DNA from: Streptomyces sp. NBC_01689
GTDB lineage: Bacteria > Actinomycetota > Actinomycetes > Streptomycetales > Streptomycetaceae
DNA length: 64,000 bases
Reading direction: 5' to 3'
Assembly: GCF_036250675.1 (NCBI RefSeq)
Contig: NZ_CP109592.1
Span: 3,224,001 to 3,288,000 of the forward strand
The position numbers and the translations under genes were made by a program. Below are positions 16,679-26,393 of this stretch, one piece after another. The notes beneath the pieces are model-generated. The model ran no database searches. It was not told the origin of the DNA and worked only from the letters and a program-made list of their open reading frames with translations. Numbering within the stretch: position 1 is the first letter of the stretch; each line of letters opens with the position of its first letter.

Positions 16679-19588
16679 TCAGCTGCAACCGCTGGTCGAA
16701 CCGCAGCCCTCGCAGATGTAGCAGGAGCCGGCCCGCTGCATCTTCGTACCGCAGGAGAAGCAGAGCGGGGCGTCCGCCTGGATGCCCAGCTGCATCTCCA
16801 CCAGTTCGGCACTGGTGTGGGCCTGCCTCGGGGCGGGCGCCGCCACCTCGGCCTCGGCCACCGGAGCGGCGACGGCCTTCAGTTCCTGCGCGCGGGGCGC
16901 GGACTGGGCGAGACCCTCGACGTCCATGTCGACGTCCTCGATGGACGCTTCGTAGGAACCCGTCTCCAGGTGACGCTGACGCTCCTCGGCCGAGTGGATG
17001 CCGAGCGCGGAACGCGTCTCGAACGGCAGGAAGTCGAGCGCCAGGCGGCGGAAGATGTAGTCGACGATCGACTGCGCCATCCGCACGTCCGGGTCGTCCG
17101 TCATACCGGCCGGCTCGAAGCGCATGTTGGTGAACTTCGAGACGTACGTCTCCAGGGGCACGCCGTACTGCAGACCCACGGAGACCGCGATCGAGAAGGC
17201 GTCCATCATGCCCGCGAGGGTGGAGCCCTGCTTCGACATCTTCAGGAAGACCTCGCCGAGACCGTCGTCCGGGTAGGAGTTGGCGGTCATGTAGCCCTCG
17301 GCGCCGCCGACCGTGAAGGAGGTGGTGATGCCGGGACGGCCCTTGGGGAGGCGCTTGCGGACCGGGCGGTACTCGACGACCTTCTCGACCGCCTCGCGGA
17401 TGGTCGCCTCGGCCTTGGCGGTGACGGCGTCCGTCGCGGCCTTCTCCTTCTCCTTGGTCTTCGCGGAGAGGGGCTGGCCGACCTTGCAGTTGTCGCGGTA
17501 GATGGCGAGCGCCTTGACGCCCATCTTCCAGGCCTCGAAGTAGACCTCTTCGACGTCCTCGACGGTCGCCGTCTCCGGCAGGTTGACCGTCTTGGAGAGC
17601 GCGCCGGAGATCCAGGGCTGGATCGCGGCCATCATCCGGACGTGGCCCATCGCGGAGATGGAGCGCTCGCCCATGGCGCAGTCGAAGACCTCGTAGTGCT
17701 CGTGCTTGAGGCTCGGGGCGTCGACGACATTGCCGTTCTCGGCGATGTGGGCGACGATCGCCTCGATCTGCTCCTCCTGGTAACCCAGGCGGCGCAGGGC
17801 CTGCGGGACGGTGCCGTTCACGATCTGCATCGAGCCGCCGCCGACCAGCTTCTTGAACTTGACCAGCGCGAGGTCGGGCTCCAGGCCGGTGGTGTCGCAG
17901 GACATCGCGAGACCGATGGTGCCGGTCGGGGCGATGACCGAGGCCTGCGCGTTGCGGAAGCCGTTCTTCTCACCGAGGTGCAGCACGTCCTGCCAGGCCT
18001 CCGTGGCGGCGGCCCAGATCGGCGTGTCCAGGTCGTCCGTGCGGACGGCCACGGCGTTGGCGTCGGAGTGCTGCTTCATGACGCGCTGGTGCGGCTGCGC
18101 GTTGCGGGCGTAGCCGTCGTACGGGCCGACGACCGCGGCGAGCTCGGCGGAGCGGCGGTACGAGGTGCCGGTCATCAGCGAGGTGATCGCGCCGGCGAGG
18201 GCACGGCCGCCGTCGGAGTCGTACGCGTGACCGGTCGCCATCAGCAGGGCGCCGAGGTTGGCGTAGCCGATGCCCAGCTGACGGAAGGCGCGGGTGTTCT
18301 CGCCGATCTTCTGGGTCGGGAAGTCCGCGAAGCAGATGGAGATGTCCATCGCGGTGATGACCAGCTCGACGACCTTGGCGAAGCGCTCGACCTCGAAGGA
18401 CTGGTGGCCCTTGCCGTCGTCCTTCAGGAACTTCATCAGGTTCAGCGAGGCGAGGTTGCAGGACGTGTTGTCCAGGTGCATGTACTCGCTGCAGGGGTTC
18501 GAGCCGTTGATGCGGCCGGACTCCGGGCAGGTGTGCCACTGGTTGATCGTGTCGTCGTACTGGATGCCCGGGTCGGCGCAGGCCCAGGCCGCCTCGGCCA
18601 TCTTGCGGAAGAGCGACTTGGCGTCGACCTCCTCGATGACCTCGCCGGTCATGCGCGAGGTGAGGCCGAACATGCCGCCGGCCTCGACGGCCTTCATGAA
18701 CGTGTCGTTCACGCGGACCGAGTTGTTGGCGTTCTGGTACTGGACGGACGTGATGTCGTCGCCGCCCAGGTCCATGTCGAAGCCCGCGTCGCGCAGGGCG
18801 CGGATCTTCTCCTCCTCCTTCACCTTGGTCTCGATGAAGTCCTCGATGTCGGGGTGGTCGACGTCCAGGATGACCATCTTGGCCGCGCGACGGGTGGCGC
18901 CGCCCGACTTGATCGTTCCTGCGGAGGCGTCGGCGCCGCGCATGAAGGAGACGGGACCGGAGGCGTTGCCGCCCGAGGAGAGGAGCTCCTTGGAGGAGCG
19001 GATACGGGAGAGGTTCAGGCCGGCGCCGGAGCCGCCCTTGAAGATCATGCCCTCTTCCTTGTACCAGTCGAGGATCGACTCCATGGAGTCGTCGACGGAC
19101 AGGATGAAGCAGGCGGAGACCTGCTGGGGCTGCGGCGTCCCGACGTTGAACCAGACGGGGCTGTTGAAGCTGAAGATCTGGTGCAGGAGCGCGTAGGCCA
19201 GCTCGTGCTCGAAGATCTCGGCGTCCGCGGGCGAGGAGAAGTACTTGTACTCCTCGCCGGCCTTCCGGTACGTCTTCACGATGCGGTCGATGAGCTGCTT
19301 GAGGCTCACCTCGCGCTGCGGGGTGCCCACAGCTCCGCGGAAGTACTTGCTGGTGACGATGTTGACCGCGTTCACCGACCAGAAGCCGGGGAACTCGACG
19401 CCACGCTGCTCGAAGTTGACCGAGCCGTCGCGCCAGTTGGTCATGACGACGTCACGGCGTTCCCACTCCACCTCGTCGTACGGGTGCACGCCGGGGGTGG
19501 TGTGGATGCGCTCGATACGCAGTCCCTTGCTGGCCTTGGTGCCCTTGGCGCGGGAACCTCGTGCCGGACCACTCGCCGTCTCTGTCAT
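16679..19588 (-). CDS. nrdJ: Vitamin B12-dependent class II ribonucleotide reductase
   Basis: 969 aa. It makes deoxyribonucleotides from ribonucleotides using adenosylcobalamin, independently of oxygen. Family features include NPCSEYMHLDNTSCNLASLN around the first active-site Cys, the loop APTGTIGLAMSCDTTGLEPD, and a Cys-rich C-terminal tail with CFSCGTKM and CYICEGCG, typical of zinc or redox tails in the Streptomyces enzyme. ATG 19588 has GGGAGG 6 bases upstream. It follows nrdR by 149 bases on the same strand. In S. coelicolor nrdR and nrdJ form one operon under NrdR control, and the paired boxes seen here fit that. No cobalamin riboswitch is visible upstream. Confidence 0.96.
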   Translation of the reverse strand: MTETASGPARGSRAKGTKASKGLRIERIHTTPGVHPYDEVEWERRDVVMTNWRDGSVNFEQRGVEFPGFWSVNAVNIVTSKYFRGAVGTPQREVSLKQLIDRIVKTYRKAGEEYKYFSSPADAEIFEHELAYALLHQIFSFNSPVWFNVGTPQPQQVSACFILSVDDSMESILDWYKEEGMIFKGGSGAGLNLSRIRSSKELLSSGGNASGPVSFMRGADASAGTIKSGGATRRAAKMVILDVDHPDIEDFIETKVKEEEKIRALRDAGFDMDLGGDDITSVQYQNANNSVRVNDTFMKAVEAGGMFGLTSRMTGEVIEEVDAKSLFRKMAEAAWACADPGIQYDDTINQWHTCPESGRINGSNPCSEYMHLDNTSCNLASLNLMKFLKDDGKGHQSFEVERFAKVVELVITAMDISICFADFPTQKIGENTRAFRQLGIGYANLGALLMATGHAYDSDGGRALAGAITSLMTGTSYRRSAELAAVVGPYDGYARNAQPHQRVMKQHSDANAVAVRTDDLDTPIWAAATEAWQDVLHLGEKNGFRNAQASVIAPTGTIGLAMSCDTTGLEPDLALVKFKKLVGGGSMQIVNGTVPQALRRLGYQEEQIEAIVAHIAENGNVVDAPSLKHEHYEVFDCAMGERSISAMGHVRMMAAIQPWISGALSKTVNLPETATVEDVEEVYFEAWKMGVKALAIYRDNCKVGQPLSAKTKEKEKAATDAVTAKAEATIREAVEKVVEYRPVRKRLPKGRPGITTSFTVGGAEGYMTANSYPDDGLGEVFLKMSKQGSTLAGMMDAFSIAVSVGLQYGVPLETYVSKFTNMRFEPAGMTDDPDVRMAQSIVDYIFRRLALDFLPFETRSALGIHSAEERQRHLETGSYEASIEDVDMDVEGLAQSAPRAQELKAVAAPVAEAEVAAPAPRQAHTSAELVEMQLGIQADAPLCFSCGTKMQRAGSCYICEGCGSTSGCS

Positions 19589-19737
19589 GCCGCCTCCCTG
19601 TATCAGGCTAAAACGCCCTGAAGTGCCACGTTCTTCCCATGGCACGTTGTGTGTCTGATGCCGCGCAGGCCGTCGCTACGGCCCTGCGCAGCAGGTCTGT
19701 GGTCGCCGCCGAGCGGCAGGGCCGGCCGGCCCTGCCG

Positions 19738-20316
19738 TCAGTCGGCGGCGGTGGCGGGCACGGGGACCTGGACGGTCCCTCCGGACCCGCGGTCGTTCCC
19801 GGGGCGCTCCGCTTCCGCGTCCGCGGCGCCCGCGCCTCCCCCGTCCGCGGCCTCGCCGCGCGCGGGGCACTGCCCCGTCTCCCTGAGTTCCACGATGGCG
19901 GCCTCGAAGTCCTCGAGCGAGTCGAACGCCCGATAGACGGACGCGAACCGCAGATAGGCGACGAGGTCGAGTTCCTGCAACGGACCGAGTATGGCCAGCC
20001 CCACGTCGTGGGTGGTCAGTTCGGCGCTTCCGGTGGCCCGCACGGCCTCCTCGACCCGCTGGCCGAGCTGGGCGAGCGCGTCCTCGGTGACCGGCCGCCC
20101 CTGGCACGCCTTGCGCACGCCGTTGATGACCTTGGTGCGGCTGAAGGGCTCGGTGACGCCGGAGCGCTTCACCACCATCAGCGAGCACGTCTCCACGGTC
20201 GTGAAACGACGGGAGCAGTCGGGGCACTGGCGGCGCCTGCGGATCGACGTCCCGTCATCGGTCGTACGACTGTCGACGACGCGGCTGTCGGGGTGCCTGC
20301 AGAAGGGGCAGTGCAT
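19738..20316 (-). CDS. nrdR: Transcriptional repressor NrdR
   Basis: 192 aa. The N-terminal zinc ribbon has CPFC (3-6) and CPDCSRRF (31-38). It is followed by an ATP-cone domain starting [20 protein letters not shown]. NrdR senses ATP/dATP and represses ribonucleotide reductase genes. The last 35 residues or so are an Ala/Gly-rich tail longer than in many bacteria but common in Streptomyces. ATG 20316 has AAGGAGGG about 10 bases upstream. Two NrdR boxes lie 109-155 bases before the start, so the gene and nrdJ behind it are probably autoregulated. Confidence 0.96.
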   Translation of the reverse strand: MHCPFCRHPDSRVVDSRTTDDGTSIRRRRQCPDCSRRFTTVETCSLMVVKRSGVTEPFSRTKVINGVRKACQGRPVTEDALAQLGQRVEEAVRATGSAELTTHDVGLAILGPLQELDLVAYLRFASVYRAFDSLEDFEAAIVELRETGQCPARGEAADGGGAGAADAEAERPGNDRGSGGTVQVPVPATAAD

Positions 20317-20424
20317 GGCTCCAACCCTCCTTCACAGCACGACTCATAGACCTCGCGAGACCTCACGGGCCTCTCGAAGCAGCCCCAAGCATAGGCGATG
20401 GCCGGGGGCCCGAAGACCCGGGGG

Positions 20425-20440
20425 ACCACAACTTCTGGGC
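20425..20440. promoter_or_regulatory. NrdR box A
   Basis: ACCACAACTTCTGGGC. Together with box B it forms a pair of 16-base sites whose centres are 31 bases apart, three helical turns, as reported for NrdR targets. Confidence 0.7.
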
Positions 20441-20455
20441 TACTCCGGCAATCCA

Positions 20456-20471
20456 ACCACTAGATGTGGGG
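20456..20471. promoter_or_regulatory. NrdR box B
   Basis: ACCACTAGATGTGGGG. It is the closer match to the NrdR consensus, which has a CTAGATGTG-like core in Streptomyces. It lies upstream of box A relative to nrdR. Confidence 0.75.
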
Positions 20472-20782
20472 ATCGACCCGTAAATTCGCCCAGGGCGCGC
20501 GTGTCGCGCACGTATAGGCATGTGCCGCACGGGCCTGCCGATCCCGGACACGCGGGGATACCGTGGTCACCGCGTGGGCGCCATGCGGTTCAGCGCGCGG
20601 ACGGGGGGTCGGTACCGGGCGGCGGGGGTGCCGGATGGCAGACTGGGCCGCGGCCCACCTCGGTCGGCGCGGCCATCGCCTCGGCGGTGAAGAGTACAGC
20701 AATGAGCCCTTTTGTCCGACGGGCGCGGCATCAGCCATACACCCAGCCTCATGATCACGCGGGGCAATCCGCGTTTTTTCAC

Positions 20783-20798
20783 TCGAACGTGTGTTTGG
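20783..20798. promoter_or_regulatory. SOS (LexA) box of lexA
   Basis: TCGAACGTGTGTTTGG matches the actinobacterial SOS box TCGAAC-N4-GTTCGA in the left half and four of six positions in the right half. It overlaps the -35 element of the lexA promoter, which supports autorepression. Confidence 0.75.
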
Positions 20799-20824
20799 CG
20801 CAACCTTTCGAAAGCAACTACCGT
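20795..20824 (+). promoter_or_regulatory. Probable lexA promoter
   Basis: TTGGCG (20795-20800), an 18-base spacer and TACCGT (20819-20824) form a plausible vegetative promoter 33 bases before the start codon. The spacer contains a small perfect palindrome, CTTTCGAAAG. Confidence 0.55.
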
Positions 20825-20857
20825 TGTCCAGCAGGGAGACCATCGAGAGGGGCCGAC

Positions 20858-21634
20858 GTGACCACCACCGCAGACAGCGCCACCATCACTGCCCAGGACC
20901 GCTCCCAGGGCCGACTCGAGCCGGTGCATGCGATGAACGAAGCCACGAACCATGAGGGGCCCAAGCGCTCCCTGCCGGGCCGACCTCCAGGCATCCGCGC
21001 GGACAGCTCGGGACTCACCGACAGGCAACGCCGGGTGATCGAGGTCATCAGGGACTCCGTGCAACGGCGCGGCTACCCGCCGTCGATGCGGGAGATCGGA
21101 CAGGCGGTAGGCCTCTCCAGCACCTCGTCGGTCGCCCACCAGCTGATGGCACTGGAGCGCAAGGGCTTCCTGCGCCGCGACCCGCACCGCCCGCGCGCGT
21201 ACGAGGTCAGGGGCTCCGACCAGTCCTCGGCCCAGCCCACGGACACGGCGGGCAAGCCGGCCGCGTCGTACGTGCCGCTCGTCGGCCGCATCGCCGCCGG
21301 TGGCCCGATCCTCGCCGAGGAGTCCGTGGAGGACGTCTTCCCGCTCCCCCGGCAGCTGGTGGGTGACGGTGAGCTGTTCGTCCTCAAGGTCGTCGGTGAC
21401 TCGATGATCGAGGCCGCCATCTGTGACGGGGACTGGGTGACGGTCCGCCGCCAGCCCGTCGCGGAGAACGGCGACATCGTCGCCGCGATGCTGGACGGCG
21501 AGGCGACCGTGAAGCGGTTCAAGCGCGAGGACGGCCATGTCTGGCTGCTCCCGCACAACGCGGCCTACCAGCCGATCCCCGGTGACGAGGCGACCATCCT
21601 GGGCAAGGTGGTGGCCGTACTGCGGCGCGTGTGA
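20858..21634 (+). CDS. lexA: SOS repressor LexA
   Basis: 258 aa from GTG 20858, preceded by AGAGGGG. The winged-helix DNA-binding domain starts at [20 protein letters not shown] (53-72), with the recognition region [20 protein letters not shown]. The self-cleavage site is Ala147-Gly148 (RIAAGGPIL). The catalytic Ser182 (GDSM) and Lys219 (ATVKRF) are both present. DNA damage activates RecA, which stimulates cleavage and releases the SOS genes. The N-terminal 45 residues before the DNA-binding domain are an extension; an in-frame ATG at 20933 would remove 25 of them but lacks a ribosome site. A SOS box lies over its own promoter and a hairpin follows the stop. Confidence 0.96.
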   Translation: MTTTADSATITAQDRSQGRLEPVHAMNEATNHEGPKRSLPGRPPGIRADSSGLTDRQRRVIEVIRDSVQRRGYPPSMREIGQAVGLSSTSSVAHQLMALERKGFLRRDPHRPRAYEVRGSDQSSAQPTDTAGKPAASYVPLVGRIAAGGPILAEESVEDVFPLPRQLVGDGELFVLKVVGDSMIEAAICDGDWVTVRRQPVAENGDIVAAMLDGEATVKRFKREDGHVWLLPHNAAYQPIPGDEATILGKVVAVLRRV

Positions 21635-21674
21635 ACGCGCGCGCAGGGCGGCCACGCCCCGCCCGCCCCTGACC

Positions 21675-21709
21675 GGGCCCCGGAACCAACTGCGCCGGTT
21701 CCGGGGCCC
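21675..21709 (+). terminator. lexA terminator hairpin
   Basis: A perfect 13-base stem (GGGCCCCGGAACC with its complement) and a 9-base loop lie 40 bases after the lexA stop codon. Confidence 0.75.
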
Positions 21710-22213
21710 TGCCCGTCCTGCCTCCCGCGGTCGATCCGGTCCGGCACCGTCCGCGGCGCGGGCCTCCGGCGGTGGATCCGACCCCGGCACCGTCCGCGTC
21801 CGTGGCGTCCCGGGGGTACGTCCCGGCCAGCACCGACCGCAGCGCGGGCGCTTGCCCAGGTGTCCCGGTCCGACGCCACCTGCCGGACCAGGTTCTCCGT
21901 GGCCGGTCCGGCCCAGCACCGTCCACTCCTCAGGTGCCCGGGAGTGGTTCCGCCCGACACCATGTACGGGCGGTAGGGAGTCGATCCGGTCGGACGTCGC
22001 CCGGTCCAAGGCCATCTGGCGGATCGAGAGGTCCGTGGCCGATCCGGTCGGACGCCGGCCGCCGCGCAGGCGCTCAGCCGTCTCTCCTGGTCCGGCACCA
22101 CCGGCGGGGCCAAGCGGTCCGTGGTCCGGCCGGTTCGGGGCCGTCTGCCGTGCAAGCCCCCGGCGGTCGCGGCGTCCGGCCGCACCGGGGGCCCGCGAAC
22201 CGCCCCCGGGTCG
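21710..22213. other. Non-coding gap between convergent lexA and DinG-like genes
   Basis: About 500 bases without a convincing gene. It is rich in dispersed, imperfect copies of GATCCGGTCGGACG and GGTCCGGCACC, giving a degenerate repetitive texture. No stable hairpin other than the lexA terminator was noticed. Confidence 0.45.
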
Positions 22214-24226
22214 CTACGCCTCCGTCGCTTCCTCCGGCTCCTGGTCGACCGGCGCGTCCTCCGTCTTCCGTGCCGCCGCGTCGATCGCCGCGAGCGACCT
22301 CCGGACCTGGTTGCGGTCCGTCGTGTACCAGAAGTCGGGCAGCGAGGCCTTGAGATAGCTGCCGTAGCGGGCCGTGGCCAGGCGCTGGTCGAGCACCGCC
22401 ACGACACCACGGTCCCCCGTGGCGCGTACGAGACGGCCGGCGCCCTGCGCCATGAGCAGCGCCGCGTGGGTGGCGGCGACGGCCATGAAGCCGTTGCCGC
22501 CGTTGTCCTCGACGGCCTTCTGGCGGGCGCTCATCAGCGGGTCGTCGGGACGCGGGAACGGGATCTTGTCCATGACGACCAGCTGACAGCTGGGGCCGGG
22601 CACGTCCACGCCCTGCCAGAGCGAGAGCGTGCCGAACAGACAGGTCCTCGGGTCGGCCGCGAAGTTCTTGATCAGCTCGCCGAGCGTCTCCTCGCCCTGC
22701 AGCAGGATGGGGTACTCGGGGATGCGCGTACGCAGCTCCTCGGCGGCGAGCTGGGCGGCCCGCATCGAGGAGAACAGGCCCAGCGTGCGGCCCCCGGCGG
22801 ACTGGATCAGCTCGGTGAGCTCGTCCAGCATGTCCCCCCGGTCGCCGTCCCGCGCGGGGCGCGCCAGGTGCTTGGCCACGTACAGGATGCCCTGGCGGGG
22901 GTAGTCGAAGGGCGAGCCGACGTCGACGCCCTTCCACTGCGGGAGGTCGTCCCCCTCGGTTCCCTCCGGGGCGAGTCCGAGGGACGCCCCCACTCCGTTG
23001 AAGTCGCCGCCGAGCTTCAGGGTGGCCGAGGTCAGGACGACCGACCGGTCCGCGAAGAGCTTCTCCCTGAGGAGGCCGGACACCGACATGGGGGCCACCC
23101 GCAGGGACGCGCCGAAACGGTCGTGGCGCTCGTACCAGACGACGTCCCACTCGGAACCGTTGGTGATCCGCTCCGCCACGTCGTGGACCGACTCCACCGC
23201 GGCGAGGGCCTGCTTGCGGACGGCGTCCTCGTCCTGGACGGACTTGTCACGGGTGGAACCGATCGCCGAGATCACCGTGCGCGCCGCGTCGCGCAGTGCC
23301 ATCAGCGCGTATCCGAGGTCCTCCGGGATCTCCTCCAGCCGCCCGGGAAGCGCCAGCTCCATCAGCCGCTCGAAGCCCTCGGCGGCGGTCTGCAGCTGAT
23401 CGGCCGCCTTCTCGTTGACGAGTTTCGCGGCGCGCCGGACGGCACGGTTGACCTGGCCGGGGGTGAGCTCGCCGGTCGCGACGCCGGTGACCCGGGAGAC
23501 CAGCTCATGGGCCTCGTCGACGATCAGCACCTCGTGCTGCGGGAGGACCGGCGCGCCCTCGATGGCGTCGATCGCGAGCAGCGCGTGGTTGGTGACGACG
23601 ACCTCGGCGAGCTTGGCGCGCTCACGGGCCATCTCCGCGAAGCACTCCGCCCCGTAGGCGCACTTGCTCGCGCCCAAGCACTCCCGGGACGACACCGACA
23701 CCTGGCTCCAGGCGCGGTCGGAGACGCCGGGCGTGAGGTCGTCACGGTCACCGGTCTCGGTCTCGTCCGACCAGTCCCGCAGGCGCAGCAGGTCCTGGCC
23801 CAGCTTGCTGGTGGGGGCGGCGGCCTCGAACTGGTCGAAGAGGCCCTCTTCCTCCTCCTGCGGCACACCCTCGTGGAGCCGGTGCAGGCACAGATAGTTC
23901 GACCGCCCCTTGAGCATGGCGAACTCGGGGCGGCGGCGCAGCAGCGGATGCAGCGCGTCGACGGTCCGCGGAAGATCGCGCTCCACCAGCTGCCGCTGGA
24001 GCGCCAGGGTGGCGGTCGCCACGACGACACGCTCCCCGTGGGCGAGCGCGGGCACCAGGTAGCCGAGCGACTTTCCGGTGCCGGTGCCCGCCTGCACCAG
24101 CAGGTGGGAGCTGTCGTCGATGGCACCCGCGACGGCTTCGGCCATGGTCACCTGGCCAGGGCGCTCCGTGCCGCCGACGGCGGTGACGGCGGCGTGCAGG
24201 AGTTCGGGGAGTGAGGGCTCTGTCAT
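22214..24226 (-). CDS. DinG/XPD-type ATP-dependent DNA helicase
   Basis: 670 aa. Superfamily 2 helicase with Walker A AGTGTGKS (46-53) and IVDEAHELV (about 236-244). Between them are four Cys, one in NYLCLHRL and three in ECLGASKCAYGAEC, the pattern of the iron-sulfur cluster of XPD/DinG helicases. Later motifs include VVLTSATLKLGG and the QGAGRLVRATGDRG motif. These enzymes unwind DNA 5' to 3' and resolve R-loops and other blocks. It starts at ATG 24226 and faces lexA tail-to-tail. I see no SOS box in the 112 bases upstream, and it may be transcribed together with the siderophore genes. Confidence 0.9.
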   Translation of the reverse strand: MTEPSLPELLHAAVTAVGGTERPGQVTMAEAVAGAIDDSSHLLVQAGTGTGKSLGYLVPALAHGERVVVATATLALQRQLVERDLPRTVDALHPLLRRRPEFAMLKGRSNYLCLHRLHEGVPQEEEEGLFDQFEAAAPTSKLGQDLLRLRDWSDETETGDRDDLTPGVSDRAWSQVSVSSRECLGASKCAYGAECFAEMARERAKLAEVVVTNHALLAIDAIEGAPVLPQHEVLIVDEAHELVSRVTGVATGELTPGQVNRAVRRAAKLVNEKAADQLQTAAEGFERLMELALPGRLEEIPEDLGYALMALRDAARTVISAIGSTRDKSVQDEDAVRKQALAAVESVHDVAERITNGSEWDVVWYERHDRFGASLRVAPMSVSGLLREKLFADRSVVLTSATLKLGGDFNGVGASLGLAPEGTEGDDLPQWKGVDVGSPFDYPRQGILYVAKHLARPARDGDRGDMLDELTELIQSAGGRTLGLFSSMRAAQLAAEELRTRIPEYPILLQGEETLGELIKNFAADPRTCLFGTLSLWQGVDVPGPSCQLVVMDKIPFPRPDDPLMSARQKAVEDNGGNGFMAVAATHAALLMAQGAGRLVRATGDRGVVAVLDQRLATARYGSYLKASLPDFWYTTDRNQVRRSLAAIDAAARKTEDAPVDQEPEEATEA

Positions 24227-24338
24227 AGCGCTGCCAGCCTACGGGGCTCCACCGACAACCGGGCGATCACGGCCCGGCGCGCGGGCCCGGTCCGGACGGT
24301 CACGGGCCGGTTCCGGGGGACGGACGCGGTGCGGGTGA

Positions 24339-26336
24339 TCACGAGGCGTGGAGGGGGTTCGGGACGGTGCCGTGCACGGCGGCGTGCGGGCGCTCGGGGC
24401 GGTCGCGGTAACCGTCGAGATGCAGCCGGTTGCGGTTCAGGCACAGCCGCTCGATCCGCGGGGTGAGCAGGTCGAACGTCTCGTGACGCTCCTTGAGCTC
24501 CGGGAAACGGGTCTGGTGGCGGAGGACCTCGGCCCGGACGAGCGACCAGAACTCGGCCTCGGGAACCCCCAGTTGCTCCTCGCAGAGCGGCGCCAGGTAG
24601 CGGAAGACCCCTACGAAGAGCCCGGAGTGGATGAACTGGGTCAGGAAGGCGGGCGGCTCGGTGAGGAGCACCTCGCGCACCTCGTCCGGCATGGCGGAGT
24701 GCTCGGGCAGCGGTTCCTCGCTCACGTTGACGTCGTCGACGAAGTCCTTCACCGCGAGTCGGACCGGGATGTCACGGTCGTCGAAGACCACGATCGCGTT
24801 CTCCCCGTGGGGGCTGAAGACCGTGCCGTACCGGTAGAGGAAGTGCAGGAGCGGGGGCAGGAGCGCGGCGAAGAGCCGGCGCAGCCAGGCCCGGGGTGCG
24901 AGGCCCGAGCGGGCGACGAGTTCCGCCGTGAAGGCCCGGCCCTGCGGGTCGGTGTGCAGGAGTGCGGCGAGCGTGCGGGCACGCTCGCCGGGGGCGAGGT
25001 GGCGCGAGACCGGCTCGCGCCAGATCGCGCCGAGCAGCTCCCGGTACTGGTAAGGCACTTCGGGCAGTCCGTCGTACACGGGGTGGTGGACCGTGACCGA
25101 GGCGACCTCGCCGAGCAGGATCACCCCGCAGGTGTCGCGCAGGAACGGGTCGGAGTCCCGCAGCGTCCGCATCCAGTCGGTGACGGCGGGGGCGGCGAGC
25201 GTGCGTTCCGTGGGGAGGCCCCGCCACACCAGGGTGTTGAGGACGGACAGCGGAAGCTTCACCGTGTACCGGTCCGGGCGGGAGACGTTGAGGAAGGTAC
25301 GGATGGACTGCTGGGGCAGCCGCAGATCGCCGTCGGAGGGCAGGGGGACGATCGTCCCGGCGGCGACGTGCGAGGCGAACAGCGGCAGGACGACGTCGTC
25401 CCACTGCCACGGGTGCACGGGCAGGTAGAGGTACGCCTGCGGTGCGAGCCCGCGGGCACGGAGGATCTCGCCGAAGGCCTCGCGGGTGGCGGGGGCCAGC
25501 TCGCGCGCGTAGAGCTGTTCGGCGGTGTCGAGGCCGCCGACGCCCCGGTAGGTGGCCAGCGTCGTGTGCACCGCGATCCAGGGGAGAGGGGTGGCCCGGC
25601 GGGCCTCGGGCGCCCAGGCGGCGGCGTCCCGCGCGGAGAAGCCCAGACGCCCCTTGTTGAGCACGATCCAGGGATGGCCCGTCTGGTGGCCCTCCAGCTC
25701 GGCGTACCCGAGGTCGGCTAATTCGGCGGCCGTACGGGCGTCACGGTCGAGGCGTACGTCCGCGGCGAGCGTCGTGCTCAGCTCGCGCAGGGCATGCCCC
25801 AGCGTCGCGCCGTCGAGCTCCAGCGTGCCGCGGGCCCGGGTGAGGAAGCCCAGCGGATCGGTGAAGGGAGAGGGCTCCTTCCCCTTCTCCGTGAGGGTGA
25901 GCGAGGCGGGGTCGACGCGCCAGCTGTCGTAGGAGAGACGGCGGGCGCGGAAGGAGAGGCTGTCGCCGGCGTCGAGCCGCAGGGTGTACGGACGGAGGGC
26001 GTCGGTGGGTGGACCGCCGGGGTGCGTGCCTGCGCTGAGCGTGCCGTCGGGATCCGTGCCGTCGGGAACCGCGCCGTCACCGCGGGGAGGTTCGCCGTGC
26101 GGGACTCCCCGCTCCGGGGGCCGCGGGGGTTCCTGCTCCGGGGGCCGCGGGGGTTCCTGCTCCGAAGGCCGCGGGGGTTCCTGCTCCGGCCGGACGATCT
26201 CCTCGTGCGCGAACTCCCCGATCATCTTCGCGAGCAGTCGGCGGCCGGCCCGCTCCCATCGGTCCTCGCGCAGCTCGGGCGGGTCGTACAGCACGGACAG
26301 TTCTGCGGAGGCCGGGCTTGCGGGCGGATTCGGCAC
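24339..26336 (-). CDS. IucA/IucC-family siderophore synthetase (last gene of operon)
   Basis: 665 aa. NRPS-independent siderophore synthetases join carboxylates such as citrate to amines or alcohols with ATP. Family motifs include GHPWIVLNKGRLGFS, LPVHPWQWDDVV, SIRTFLNVSRPDRYTVKLPLS and FSPHGENAIVVFDD. The N-terminus contains a proline-rich repeat at about 51-76 (EQEPPRP three times), which is unusual and probably an unstructured linker. GTG 26336 has GGAG upstream. It is the fourth gene of an operon with an aminotransferase, another synthetase and an acetyltransferase. Which bond it forms cannot be read from sequence. Confidence 0.88.
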   Translation of the reverse strand: MPNPPASPASAELSVLYDPPELREDRWERAGRRLLAKMIGEFAHEEIVRPEQEPPRPSEQEPPRPPEQEPPRPPERGVPHGEPPRGDGAVPDGTDPDGTLSAGTHPGGPPTDALRPYTLRLDAGDSLSFRARRLSYDSWRVDPASLTLTEKGKEPSPFTDPLGFLTRARGTLELDGATLGHALRELSTTLAADVRLDRDARTAAELADLGYAELEGHQTGHPWIVLNKGRLGFSARDAAAWAPEARRATPLPWIAVHTTLATYRGVGGLDTAEQLYARELAPATREAFGEILRARGLAPQAYLYLPVHPWQWDDVVLPLFASHVAAGTIVPLPSDGDLRLPQQSIRTFLNVSRPDRYTVKLPLSVLNTLVWRGLPTERTLAAPAVTDWMRTLRDSDPFLRDTCGVILLGEVASVTVHHPVYDGLPEVPYQYRELLGAIWREPVSRHLAPGERARTLAALLHTDPQGRAFTAELVARSGLAPRAWLRRLFAALLPPLLHFLYRYGTVFSPHGENAIVVFDDRDIPVRLAVKDFVDDVNVSEEPLPEHSAMPDEVREVLLTEPPAFLTQFIHSGLFVGVFRYLAPLCEEQLGVPEAEFWSLVRAEVLRHQTRFPELKERHETFDLLTPRIERLCLNRNRLHLDGYRDRPERPHAAVHGTVPNPLHAS

Positions 26337-26393
26337 GGGGACTCCTCGACGGGGAACCGGGACGGAACGGGTGCTGTGCGGAGAGTGACGGAT

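Larger units (their letters stand above)
20317..20857. other. Divergent regulatory region between nrdR and lexA
   Basis: 541 bases with no convincing gene. From left to right it holds the nrdR leader, two NrdR boxes (20425-20471), about 300 bases with no clear element, then the lexA SOS box and promoter (20783-20824). A long open frame on the minus strand here is antisense to lexA and not supported. Confidence 0.6.

Noticed and set aside
20317..20857. Cobalamin riboswitch controlling nrdR-nrdJ
   Set aside because: No B12-box-like sequence was found; the NrdR boxes explain regulation of the B12-dependent enzyme operon.
20567..22015. Long minus-strand open frame opposite lexA
   Set aside because: It is antisense to the fully conserved lexA and crosses its promoter and terminator; open antisense frames are common in GC-rich DNA.
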